DNA of 64,000 bases, taken from positions 496,001-560,000 of the forward strand of contig CAWHYF010000006.1 in the NCBI GenBank assembly GCA_963833585.1, written 5' to 3'. The notes beneath the pieces are model-generated. The model was not told where the DNA came from. It did no database searches and saw only the letters and a program-made list of their open reading frames with translations. Source of the stretch: Bog-756 sp963833585. GTDB taxonomy: Bacteria > Actinomycetota > Acidimicrobiia > Acidimicrobiales > RAAP-2. Position 1 is the stretch's first letter. Every line of letters begins with the position of its first letter. Below, piece by piece: positions 1 through 8,241 of this stretch. Position numbers and translations under genes: made by a program.

Positions 1-1
1 G

Positions 2-233
2 GCTGACCTGCAGACCCAGGAGCGGCTCACCAAGCAGGTCGCCGACTGGCTCGACGAGCACCTCCAGCCGAAAGGGGTCGGGGTGGTGATCGAGGCGGAT
101 CACATGTGCATGTCGCTACGAGGCGTCCGCGCCAGCGGCGCCCGCACCCTGACCTCGGCACTGCACGGGGTCCTTCGCGCACGATGCCCGTTCCCGCCAG
201 GAGTTCTTCGCACTGGCCGGCGGTCCGCGGTGA
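2..233 (+). CDS. folE: GTP cyclohydrolase I, C-terminal part (frame slip near its end)
   Basis: C-terminal end of the enzyme that opens GTP to dihydroneopterin triphosphate, the first step of folate synthesis; the rest lies upstream of the window. The visible part has the family signature VVIEADHMCMSLRG, whose cysteine is a zinc ligand, followed by RTLTSALHGV. After the CGC codon at 176-178 the reading moves by one base. Dropping one base near 179-180 gives RDDARSRQEFFAL and a short tail ending at the TGA at 231-233, which matches the usual FolE C-terminus. The unshifted frame runs to a TGA at 239-241 with a nonsense tail. The slip is probably a sequencing insertion. Identity is firm; the exact slip base is not. 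Confidence 0.9.
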
Positions 234-290
234 GGCCGTGACACCCACCGGTACGGCTGACAAGCTGTCGATCGAACAGGAGAACACGAG

Positions 291-1514
291 ATGACGACAC
301 CGCAGACCTTCGTGATCGCCGGCGCCAGCCTGGCCGGCGCCAAGGCCGCCGAGACCCTTCGATCCGAGGGATTCGACGGCAGGGTCGTGCTCATCGGCGA
401 GGAGCCCGTTCGGCCTTACGAGCGGCCCCCGTTGTCGAAGGCCTACCTTCGAGGTGAGGTCGATTTCGACAGCGCCGCCGTGCATAGCGAGGACTTCTAC
501 CAGGACCACGACATCGAACTGCTCACCTCGACCACCGTCTCGTCGATCGATCCCCAGACACGACGGATCGAAATGGACCCGGGTGGATCGCTGGCCTATG
601 ACCAACTTCTCCTCACCACCGGCGCCACCCCGAGACGGGTGACGATCCCTGGAGCCCAACTGGCCGGAATCCACTACCTCCGCAGCCTGTCAAGCTGCGA
701 CTCCTTGCGGGACGCCCTCGCTCGAGCCACGCGGGTGGTGGTGGTGGGCGCAGGTTGGATCGGATCGGAGGTCGCGGCCTCCGCCCGCCAGCTGGGCAAG
801 GAGGTGGCGCTGATCGAAGCGGGCCAGGTCCCTCTGGAGCGGGTGCTCGGCGCCGAAGTCGGGACCCTGTTCCGCGACCTCCACGCGGAGAATGGGGTGG
901 ATCTCCACATGGGTGTGGGCGTCGAAGCCTTCCGAGGCTCGACCGAGGCCGAGGAGGTCGTCCTGGCCGACGGCGCGGCGGTCGCCGGAGACCTCTTCGT
1001 GGTCGGAGTCGGTGTCAGTCCCAGGACCGAGCTGGCCGAAGCCGCCGGCCTCTCCCTCGACAACGGCGTCGTGGTCGATCAGCGCCTGGCCACGGATACA
1101 CCGGGCATCTGGGCTGCCGGCGACGTGGCCAACGTCTACCACCCCGTCTTTGACGCCCGGATCCGCCTCGAACACTGGTCCGCGGCCCTCAATCAGGGGC
1201 CCGTGGCGGCCAAGAACATGCTCGGCAGCAACGTCGACTACACGAAGATCCCCTATTTCTTCTCCGACCAGTACGACCTCGGCATGGAGTACAACGGCTT
1301 CGCCCCGCAGTGGGACCAGGTCGTCTACCGGGGCGATCCGGCCAGCCGGGAAGTCATCGTCTTCTGGCTCGATGCCGGGGTCCCCGTGGCCGGAATGAAC
1401 ATCAACGTCTGGGACGTGGCCGAGCCCATCGCCGACCTGGTGGGCGCTCGGCGACCGGTCGACCCCGCCCACCTGGCCGACCCCGACGTCGACCTGGCCG
1501 GCCTGACCGGCTGA
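291..1514 (+). CDS. FAD-dependent ferredoxin--NAD(P) reductase
   Basis: 407-residue flavoprotein reductase of the BphA4/ThcD type, which passes electrons from NAD(P)H to a [2Fe-2S] or other ferredoxin that feeds an oxygenase or P450. Seen: an N-terminal FAD-binding fold (GASLAG near residue 11), the conserved RPYERPPLSK at 41-50, a second dinucleotide fold VVGAGWIGSE at 151-160 for NAD(P)H, the second FAD motif TPGIWAAGDVA near 270-280, and a C-terminal reductase domain. AGGAG at 278-282 sits eight bases before the ATG. No ferredoxin or oxygenase gene is adjacent. The P450 at 33-34 kb is a possible client, but that is only a guess from shared chemistry. Confidence 0.9.
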   Translation: MTTPQTFVIAGASLAGAKAAETLRSEGFDGRVVLIGEEPVRPYERPPLSKAYLRGEVDFDSAAVHSEDFYQDHDIELLTSTTVSSIDPQTRRIEMDPGGSLAYDQLLLTTGATPRRVTIPGAQLAGIHYLRSLSSCDSLRDALARATRVVVVGAGWIGSEVAASARQLGKEVALIEAGQVPLERVLGAEVGTLFRDLHAENGVDLHMGVGVEAFRGSTEAEEVVLADGAAVAGDLFVVGVGVSPRTELAEAAGLSLDNGVVVDQRLATDTPGIWAAGDVANVYHPVFDARIRLEHWSAALNQGPVAAKNMLGSNVDYTKIPYFFSDQYDLGMEYNGFAPQWDQVVYRGDPASREVIVFWLDAGVPVAGMNINVWDVAEPIADLVGARRPVDPAHLADPDVDLAGLTG

Positions 1515-1837
1515 CCGGCTGAGCGGCCGGCTGACCGAAGGCGCGTCAGCTGGCCGTGGGCAGGACATGGACCGGGCGGACAGGCCCAGCCGACCCGGTA
1601 CCCAAGTAACGGCCCACTGCCGCTGCGAGCCTCGGCCCCCGAGCTGAAGTCTCCGGTGGCTTCGGCACCGCCACGCCCGGTCGCGCCGTCCGACCACCCC
1701 GCTGGCCGCCACCGGTCCCGGCTCCGTCCCCCGGTGAGGGCGAGCACCCTCCGTCCGCCCCGTCCCAGCGGACCTCCGTCCCGATCGTTCCGGTTTCATC
1801 GATCCCATCCCCAAAGGGGGTCGGTTGCTGGACAGAC
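1515..1837. other. Intergenic stretch without a convincing gene
   Basis: About 320 bases between the reductase and the small zinc-ribbon gene. It begins with imperfect short repeats of CCGGCTGA-like sequence just after the stop, which may form weak hairpins. Frames that stay open here on either strand give proline, glycine and arginine-rich text typical of GC-rich noncoding DNA. The right edge leads into the inverted repeat at 1838-1854. Confidence 0.5.
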
Positions 1838-1854
1838 ATATCGGTATACGATAT
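1838..1854. promoter_or_regulatory. 17-bp inverted repeat, probable operator
   Basis: Perfect inverted repeat with arms ATATCG and CGATAT around the five-base spacer GTATA. It ends 32 bases before the ATG of the zinc-ribbon gene at 1887 and lies in locally AT-rich sequence, so it probably overlaps that promoter. The inner core ATCG-N5-CGAT also occurs at 3024-3036 directly before the MarR-DUF488 gene. A shared site for that regulator is the simplest reading; this is inference. Confidence 0.55.
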
Positions 1855-1886
1855 AGTTGCTGGAGCGATCGAAGGAGGTGGTGCGC

Positions 1887-2132
1887 ATGCTGATCATCGA
1901 GATCGTCGGTGCCGTACTCGTCCTGACCCTGGCCATCGTGGTCACCGCTGGGTTGTATCTCGGGCTACTGGGATCGATCGGCGCCATCCGACTGGCACGG
2001 TGCGAGCACTGCGGGCACTTGGGAATCGCTGGGCCAAAGGACCCCTTGCTCCTGTGCTCCCGATGTCGCCATCCCCACCTCCTCCACCCGCTACACCTCC
2101 ATCACCACATTGCATCCCGATCGCGCCTCTGA
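1887..2132 (+). CDS. Small membrane protein with C-terminal zinc-ribbon-like cysteines
   Basis: 81-residue protein of unknown function. The first 35 residues form one strongly hydrophobic membrane segment (LIIEIVGAVLVLTLAIVV...). It is followed by CEHCGHLG and CSRCRHPH, a CxxC...CxxC arrangement that could hold one zinc ion, and then a histidine-rich tail (HPLHLHHH). The ATG at 1887 was chosen because AAGGAGG at 1872-1878 stands eight bases before it; an in-frame codon at 1857 has no such site. The inverted repeat at 1838-1854 lies just upstream, and the neighbouring MarR-DUF488 gene has a related repeat. The pair may therefore be co-regulated. Confidence 0.7.
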   Translation: MLIIEIVGAVLVLTLAIVVTAGLYLGLLGSIGAIRLARCEHCGHLGIAGPKDPLLLCSRCRHPHLLHPLHLHHHIASRSRL

Positions 2133-2197
2133 TGCGGGGTCTGCGATCGGCGGCGCCGGGTGAGGGTAGTGACCCTCCTCGGAGCCCGCGGCGTTGC

Positions 2198-3017
2198 TCA
2201 CTCCCCGGCCAGCACGTCCCGCAACACCGCTGCCGATGAGTGATCGATGTCCTTGGTGGCCGTGAGCAGGATCACCGGGCCGTCGGCGGCGAGCTCGCGG
2301 AAGCTGGTCGAGAACACCCTCGGTCTCGTCCGCCAGCTCGGCCCGATAGCGGCGGCCGAACTCATCGAAACGTACGGGATCGTGGCTATACCACTTCCGA
2401 AGCGCCGCACTCGGGGCCACCTCCCTCAGCCACAGGTCAAAGGCCCGATCGGATCGTGACACCCCTCGTGGCCAGAGGCGGTCGACCAGGATGCGGTTGC
2501 CGACACCTTCGCCGATGTCGTCGTAGACACGGGCAACGCTGATCGTGGGTGGCTGCCGCTCCGGCCGCCCGCCGATGCGACCGGAAAGCCCGTGGGATCC
2601 CCGGGCGGTTCCGAGACCGGCCCAGACCTCGGGAACTTGGGGGGCCAGGCGGACCAGCTCCTCGAGATGGAGCGTCGAGAGCGCCTCCAGTCGAGCGGCG
2701 CCGTCGGTGGTCATCAGGAGGCGGACCACCCGATGGTCGTCCTCGTCCCGAGTGCGCCGGACGAGACCTGCCGCGTCGGCCCGGTCGACCAGACCTACCG
2801 CACTGTGATGCCGGAGGAGCAGGTAGTCGGCGATCTCGCCGATGGTCGGACCCCGTGGGTCGCCGTGACCTCGGACGGCCAGGAGGAGCTGATGTTGGGC
2901 CGGAGTGAGACCCGCCTTCTGCGCCTGTTGTTCGCTCCATCGCTCGAACTGACGCAGGCCGGTCCGCAGGGCCAGCAGTCGAGCGTAGACCTCGTCCGGC
3001 AGAGTCACTCGTTCCAC
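2198..3017 (-). CDS. MarR-family regulator fused to a DUF488 domain (frame slip near 2299)
   Basis: N-terminal residues 1-115 are a winged-helix MarR domain: AQHQLLLAVRGH, then GEIADYLLLRHHSAVGLVDRAD as recognition region and RRTRDEDDHRVVRL as wing. After a linker of about 35 residues comes a DUF488 domain with VYDDIGEG, ILVDRLWPRGVSR, WLREVAPSAALRKWYSHDP and FGRRYRAEL. Near 2299 the frame moves by one base. Removing one C on the coding strand restores QLRELAADGPVILLTATKDIDHSSAAVL and a stop at 2198. The start is a GTG whose upstream side carries the ATCG-N5-CGAT repeat, so autoregulation is likely. No good ribosome site is visible, so translation may be leaderless. DUF488 has no agreed activity. 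Fusion rather than two genes is supported by one open frame and no start codon before the DUF488 part. Confidence 0.8.
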
Positions 3018-3023
3018 GATATC

Positions 3024-3036
3024 ATCGTTCTACGAT
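3024..3036. promoter_or_regulatory. Inverted repeat before the MarR-DUF488 gene
   Basis: Arms ATCG and CGAT around the five-base spacer TTCTA, ending seven bases from the GTG start of the MarR-DUF488 gene. It shares the ATCG-N5-CGAT core with the repeat at 1838-1854. Position and symmetry fit a MarR-type autoregulatory operator. The core is short, so chance cannot be excluded from one site alone; the recurrence beside the neighbouring gene is what gives it weight. Confidence 0.5.
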
Positions 3037-3159
3037 GCTAATCACCTCGGCCGTTGCCGCATGCTGAAACGGTATCGCGGGTCCGAGCCTCCCCTCGGGG
3101 GAGCGCTCGGCAGCGCCGGAACGGCAGAAACCGAGGGGGACAGCACCGAGAAGTCGGCG

Positions 3160-5123
3160 ATGGTGGACGGACTGCCGGTGGACGCGCCTGGCACCACCGG
3201 GCCGATCAGAGGCTCCGGAACCCTCGAGGACCCCGGGGGCGCTCGAGCCGGCCAGCTCCGAGCCGCGGCTACCCCGGCGCCGCGAAGGCGACCTCGGGGA
3301 CTTCACGGCCACGCCCGGTTTGCTCTACCTCGTGCCGCTGGCCGTCCTGATCGGCGGCCTGGGGGCGGCCGTCTCGCTGGCCCTGCTCGACATGATCGGC
3401 TTCTTCACCAATCTCTTCTATTACCAGCGGATCAGTGTGACCCTGGTGTCCCCCCTGGACAACACCCTGGGGATCGTGAGCGTCGCCATCCCCGTGGTTG
3501 GCGGATTAGTGGTCGGCCTGATGGCCCGGTTCGGTTCCGAGCAGATCCGGGGTCACGGGATCCCAGAGGCAATGGAGCGCATCCTCATCAACGGCAGCCG
3601 GGTCCAGCCCCGCTTGGCCTTGTTGAAACCGGTCTCGAGTGCGGTGAGCATCGGGACAGGAGGTCCGTTCGGTGCGGAGGGACCGATCATCCTCACCGGA
3701 GGAGCCGTCGGGTCCATCGTGGGTCAGCTGTTCCGGCTGACTGCGGCCCAGCGGCGCAGCCTGCTCGTGGCCGGCGCCGCCGCAGGCATGAGCGCCGTCT
3801 TCGGGACCCCGGTTGCCGCCACGCTGTTCGGAGTGGAACTGCTCGCCTTCGAATTCCGACCGCGCTCGATGGTGCTGATCGGTCTGGCCGCGGCCACCGC
3901 TGACGGCCTCCGGATGGTCATGGCCGACGCCCACCTGGTCGCACCACAACCGATCTTTCCGGTGCCCCGCCATGCGGCTCTGGGAGGGGTGGCGCTGCTC
4001 GGCGCGGCGGCGGTGGGCTTGGCCACCGGGCTGGCCGCATGGTTGATGACCCAGGCCGTCTACCGCTTCGAAGATGCCTTCAAACGGCTGGACGGCCGGC
4101 TCCACTGGATGTGGTGGCCGATGATCGGAGGACTGCTCGTCGGGGTGGGGGGGCTCGTCGATCCCCGTGCGCTGGGCGTGGGCTACGACACGATCCACGC
4201 CGAGCTGCTCGGGCGAGCTCGGCGTCGGTGCGCTGCTCCTGCTCTTCGCGGTGAAGCTGGTGATCTGGTCGGGAGCCCTGGGCAGTGGGACCAGCGGGGG
4301 CATCCTGGCTCCCATCCTGATGCTGGGCGCGGACGTTGGGTGGGATCATCGGCCAAGCTCTCCCGGGGGCCTCACCGGGGACCTGGGCGCTGATCGGATT
4401 GGCCGGCGCCATGGCCGGCGTCACCCGGTCACCCTTCACCGCCATCGTCTTCGCCTTCGAGCTGACCCACGATCAAACAGCCTGTTGGCCCTGTCGGTGG
4501 CGGCCACCGTCGCCCAACTGGTCAGCTTCCTGGTCCAGAAGCGCTCGATCCTCACCGAAAAGGTCGCCAGGCGGGGCTTCCACGTCATGCGCGAATTCGC
4601 CGTTGACCCTCTGGAAGCAACCTTCGTGCGAGAGGTGATGGACACCGAGGTGTACACCGTCGAGCAGGAGCGGGGGCTCATCGACCTCTATCACTCGTTG
4701 CAGGAGGGTTCCGCCGAGCGCCGGCAACGTCTCTACCCGGTGCTCGACGAGGGTGGACGCATGGTGGGCGTCCTGCCGTGGTCGATGGTGCTGGACGGAA
4801 AGGACCAGATCGGAGCGGCCGTCGGCGACGCCATGATCGACCCCGAGGCTGTTGCCTACTCCGACGAGATCCTGCGGGCCGTGGCCGATCGCATGGCGGC
4901 GGCCGGACTGGGGGTGCTCCCCGTAGTGGACCGGTCACAGCCCAACCGGCTCCAGGGTCTGATCACCCAGTTCGATCTGCTCCGGGCCCGCCAGAAACTG
5001 CTCGAGGAGGAGCGGCACGCCGAACGGGTACTGTCTCTCCGTCGGATTCCCGTCGTGGGGTCCCCTGGCGAAGGATCGCCGTCGGGCGGTGGGCCAGCTG
5101 CACTGCCCCCACCAGGGCCATGA
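3160..5123 (+). CDS. ClC-family chloride channel/antiporter with two CBS domains (several frame slips)
   Basis: Membrane anion channel or chloride/proton exchanger. The membrane part begins around GDLGDFTATPGLLYLVPL (about 3287) and includes the ClC selectivity motif region GTGGPFGAEGP, the segment GSGTSGGILAPILMLGA and GVTRSPFTAIVFAFELT. The C-terminal cytoplasmic part from about 4620 holds two CBS domains (VREVMDTEVYTVEQE... and VGDAMIDPEAVAYSDE...), known in this family as nucleotide-responsive regulators. The coding frame changes near 4211-4214 (one extra G), near 4336 (one extra T) and near 4475 (one missing A). A further change between 3160 and 3287 is needed if the ATG at 3160 is the start. 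A TTG at 3320 stays in frame but would lose the conserved N-terminal helix. Read as one gene of about 650 codons damaged by sequencing errors; a true pseudogene is the alternative. Confidence 0.8.
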
Positions 5124-5177
5124 TCCCCATCGAGCGCCGCTCCCGCCCGTACCAGGCTACTCCGAGGCCGAGCCCGC

Positions 5178-7245
5178 TCACCAGAGGCCGCCCAGCTCGG
5201 TGTCCACAGTGGTGGTCAGAGCCACGGTGGCCGTCGGAAGGTCGATGTCCTCGACGCCGCGAATGGCCCGGTGTTCGAGCAGATCGTCCACGCTCGGGGG
5301 GAGGAAGCGGGTGCGGAGGGCGTAGCTGTGCTTGTCGGTCCGGCCCGCCGGGTCGCCGTGGTGATACCGGAGGGGCGCATACAGATGCAGGTGGCGCTTG
5401 GCCCGGGTCAGCGCCACGTAGAACAGTCGACGCTCCTCGTCGACCCCGTCCTGATCCCCGGTGGCCAGATCCGACGGGAACGCCCCGTCGGCGGCATGGA
5501 TGACATGGACGACGCTCCACTCGCCGCCCTTGGCCGAGTGCACGGTGGACAGGGTCAGCCAGTCGTCGTCCAGGGACGGCGCACCGGCCAGATCGCCCGA
5601 GGAGGTGGGGGGGTCCAAGGTCAACTCGGTGATGAACTGATCGGCGTTCGGGGACTCGGAGGCGATCCTCGCCAGAGCGGCGAAATCGGCCAGCCGGGCC
5701 TCAGGATGGCCGTACCTCTGCCGGATCATGGGGTCGAGCGCCGCAGCCAGGGCCTCCACCTGGGCGCCGACCGGCATCGTCTCCGTCCGGCAGGCTTCGA
5801 GTGCACGGGCCAGCGAGGCCAGATCGGGGGCGGCCTTCGGCGATCCACCCCAGCCTCCGGGATCGGCACAGAATCGGGCCAGCGGGATCAGGATCCTCTC
5901 GTGACGGCCCCCGCACCCCGAGCCGCTCCACGATGGTCCCGATGGACGACGTCCCCGCCCCTCGAGCCAGCTGCAGCACGCGCCGCCAGGCCAACTCGTC
6001 CCATGGGTTCTGGACCAGGCGCAGCATGGCCAGCAGGTCCCGCACATGGGCCGCCTCCAAGAAGCGCAGCCCTCCGTACTTCACGAAGGGGATGCGGCGG
6101 CGGCGGAGCTCGACCTCGAGCAAGTCGCTGTGGTGGCCGGTGCGGAAGAGGACGGCTTGGTCCCGGAGCGGGATCCCCGACTCGTAGTGGTCCAGGATGG
6201 TCTGGCTCACCGCACTGGCCTGGGCCTGCTGGTCAGGACACGTGGCGAGCGTCGGTCGGACGCCCCCGGGTAGCTCGGTCCAGAGACACTTGCGGACACC
6301 TTCCGCCACCTCGGCGATGACCGCGTTGGCCAGAGCCAGGATGGGACCGGTCGAGCGGTAGTTCTGCTCCAACGCCACCGTGGTCGTGTCGGCGAACTGG
6401 GAGGGGAATTCCAGGATGTTGCGCACGGTGGCCGACCGGAAGGAGTAGATGGCCTGGGCATCGTCTCCCACCACGGTGATCCGGAGGCCGTGTCGGGCGA
6501 GTGCCATCAGTGTGTCGGCCTGGACCAGGTTCGTATCCTGGTACTCGTCCACCAGCACCTGGTCGAACCGCTCCGCCAGCGCCGGACCGACCGTCGGGTC
6601 GCGAACCGCGGCACGCCAGTACAACAGGAGATCCTCGAGATCGAGGAGGTGTTGGGCCCGCTTACGGTCGGTGTACCCGGTGAACACCGTCCGCAGCCCC
6701 TCGATGTCGTCCAGACACCACGGGAAGAACCGTGCCACCGTCTCCTCCAGCGGCATCTGTCCGCTCACCACCCGGCCGTACAGCGAGGCCACGGTCTCCA
6801 CCCGTGGGAACCGGTGCCGGCTGCCGGTGGCGACGGGCGCCCGGACCAGGGCCATCAGGTCGCGGGCATCACCCTGGTCGAGCACGCTGAACCGCTCGGC
6901 CAGACCGAGGGCCGTGCCGTACCGGCGGAGCATGCGATGGGCGATCGAGTGGAAGGTCCCGGACACCACCCGGGCGGCCAGGAGCGGTTCGGTGAGAAGT
7001 CCGACCCGGTGCAACAGCTCGGCCGAGGCCCGACGGCTGAAGGTGACCAGGAGCACACGCTCGGGCTCGACTCCGTCATCCAGGAGCCGGGCCAGTCGGC
7101 TCACCAGGGTCCGGGTCTTCCCCGTCCCGGCCCCGGCCGAAATGAGGAGCGGGCCCCCGACGTGGTCCACGGCCGCCCTCTGGGCCGGGTTGAGGCCCTC
7201 GGCCCAGAGGGGGCCGGAGGAGCCTCGATCCAGGGTGGCGGCCAC
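5178..7245 (-). CDS. UvrD/Rep-family ATP-dependent 3'-5' DNA helicase (frame slip near 5910)
   Basis: Superfamily 1 helicase of about 690 residues. Motifs in order: Q-motif LNPAQRAAV at 18-26, Walker A GAGTGKT at 38-44, VTFSRRASAEL, motif II DEYQDT at 233-238, VVGDDAQAIYSFRSA, LEQNYRST, TVHSAKGGEW, and EERRLFYVALTRAKRHL near the end. The frame moves by one base at a G run (plus-strand C run 5908-5912). Removing one base joins GVRGRHERILIPLARF, and all later motifs are intact. The start is a GTG at 7245. The C-terminus ends at LGGLW without the Tudor tail of PcrA, so this is a UvrD-like paralogue and not certainly UvrD itself. It converges with the ClC gene. Confidence 0.85.
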
Positions 7246-7368
7246 CCGACCATGCTACCGGCCAGTACGAACACTTGTTCGACCGGCCGGGTTCGGGCCG
7301 GGGTCGGGCCCGGAGTCACGGCTCCGACAACTAGTGGCACTCAGGGTGCCAACTGTTACCATCGTCCC

Positions 7369-8040
7369 ATGGCGCGACCATCGACACCCTTCGGACAGAT
7401 CGACTACGAGTACGCCGGTCGGCTGGCCACCACCCCGCCCGAGCGGGACGGTCCGATCTGGATGGTCAACTTCATGCGCTACCGGCCGCGGGCCGACTAT
7501 GGGGACCAGGGAGACCAGGGGATCAGCGGCAAGGAGGCGGACGACCGCTATGCCCCGGTCGACGTGCTCGAGAAGCTGGGTGCCGAGGTGGCCTACTTCG
7601 GCGATGTGGTGGGTCGCGACCGTGGCCCCGACCCGGACTGGCACCGGATGGGCATCGTCCGCTATCCGACCCGCCGTTCGTTCATCGACATGCAGGCCCG
7701 GTCGGACTTCCAGGAGAAGTACGTGCACAAGCAGGCGGGTATGGAGTTCACCATCATCGTCGCCTCCCTGCCCCTCGGGCCGGTGCGGGGTGAGCCGGAC
7801 GGCTCGGGCCTGGTCCGCTTCACCCTCTTCCCCACCGGCTCCGGGCGGTCGGGTCCGATCGAGGAAGGGGCCGCCTTCGAGGTGGAGGGGACACCCATCG
7901 GGGACGATCGGCGGTGGGAGCGCCTCGAAGTCTCGTGGTCGGAGAGGTCCGAGGAACTACCCGACGGGACGGTCACCACCCGATCGATCCCGTTGATCGA
8001 CCGCATGCGCGACCTGATCGACGACCCGGTCCGGCCCTAG
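7369..8040 (+). CDS. Dimeric alpha-beta barrel protein, DUF1330-like, function unknown
   Basis: 223-residue protein. The first 135 residues resemble a ferredoxin-like alpha-beta barrel: WMVNFMRYRP, then a helix DRYAPVDVLEKLGAEVAYFGDV, then IVRYPTRRSFIDMQ, and QEKYVHKQAGMEFTIIVASL. That YP-x-R-x-FIDM followed by H-x-x-AG-x-E pattern is typical of DUF1330-like proteins. The C-terminal 80 residues are not recognised. The ATG at 7369 is the first plausible start after the divergent helicase gene. No partner gene gives a clue to its substrate. Confidence 0.7.
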   Translation: MARPSTPFGQIDYEYAGRLATTPPERDGPIWMVNFMRYRPRADYGDQGDQGISGKEADDRYAPVDVLEKLGAEVAYFGDVVGRDRGPDPDWHRMGIVRYPTRRSFIDMQARSDFQEKYVHKQAGMEFTIIVASLPLGPVRGEPDGSGLVRFTLFPTGSGRSGPIEEGAAFEVEGTPIGDDRRWERLEVSWSERSEELPDGTVTTRSIPLIDRMRDLIDDPVRP

Positions 8041-8241
8041 CCGGGGCTCGCAGCCCGACGGGGGTCCGACCGGGGGCGGCGGGTCTCGGACCGACCGGGG
8101 CCGGACCGAATCCGGGGACGCCAGCGGTCGGTGACCGCCCGATCGCCCGGCGCCAGGCCGACCCTCGCTCGCCGCGGGAGCCCGGGGGGATGGGAGGATG
8201 GGGAGGTCCGGGGGTCAGTCCCGACGAGGAGGTCCAGGGGA

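Noticed and set aside
1546..1839. Minus-strand frame whose ATG touches the inverted repeat at 1838-1854
   Set aside because: The product is proline/glycine/arginine-rich without structure; the repeat fits the rightward gene better.
4211..4477. Programmed frameshifting in the ClC gene
   Set aside because: The slips go in both directions, lack a slippery heptamer and stop signal, and match the general insertion pattern of this sequence.
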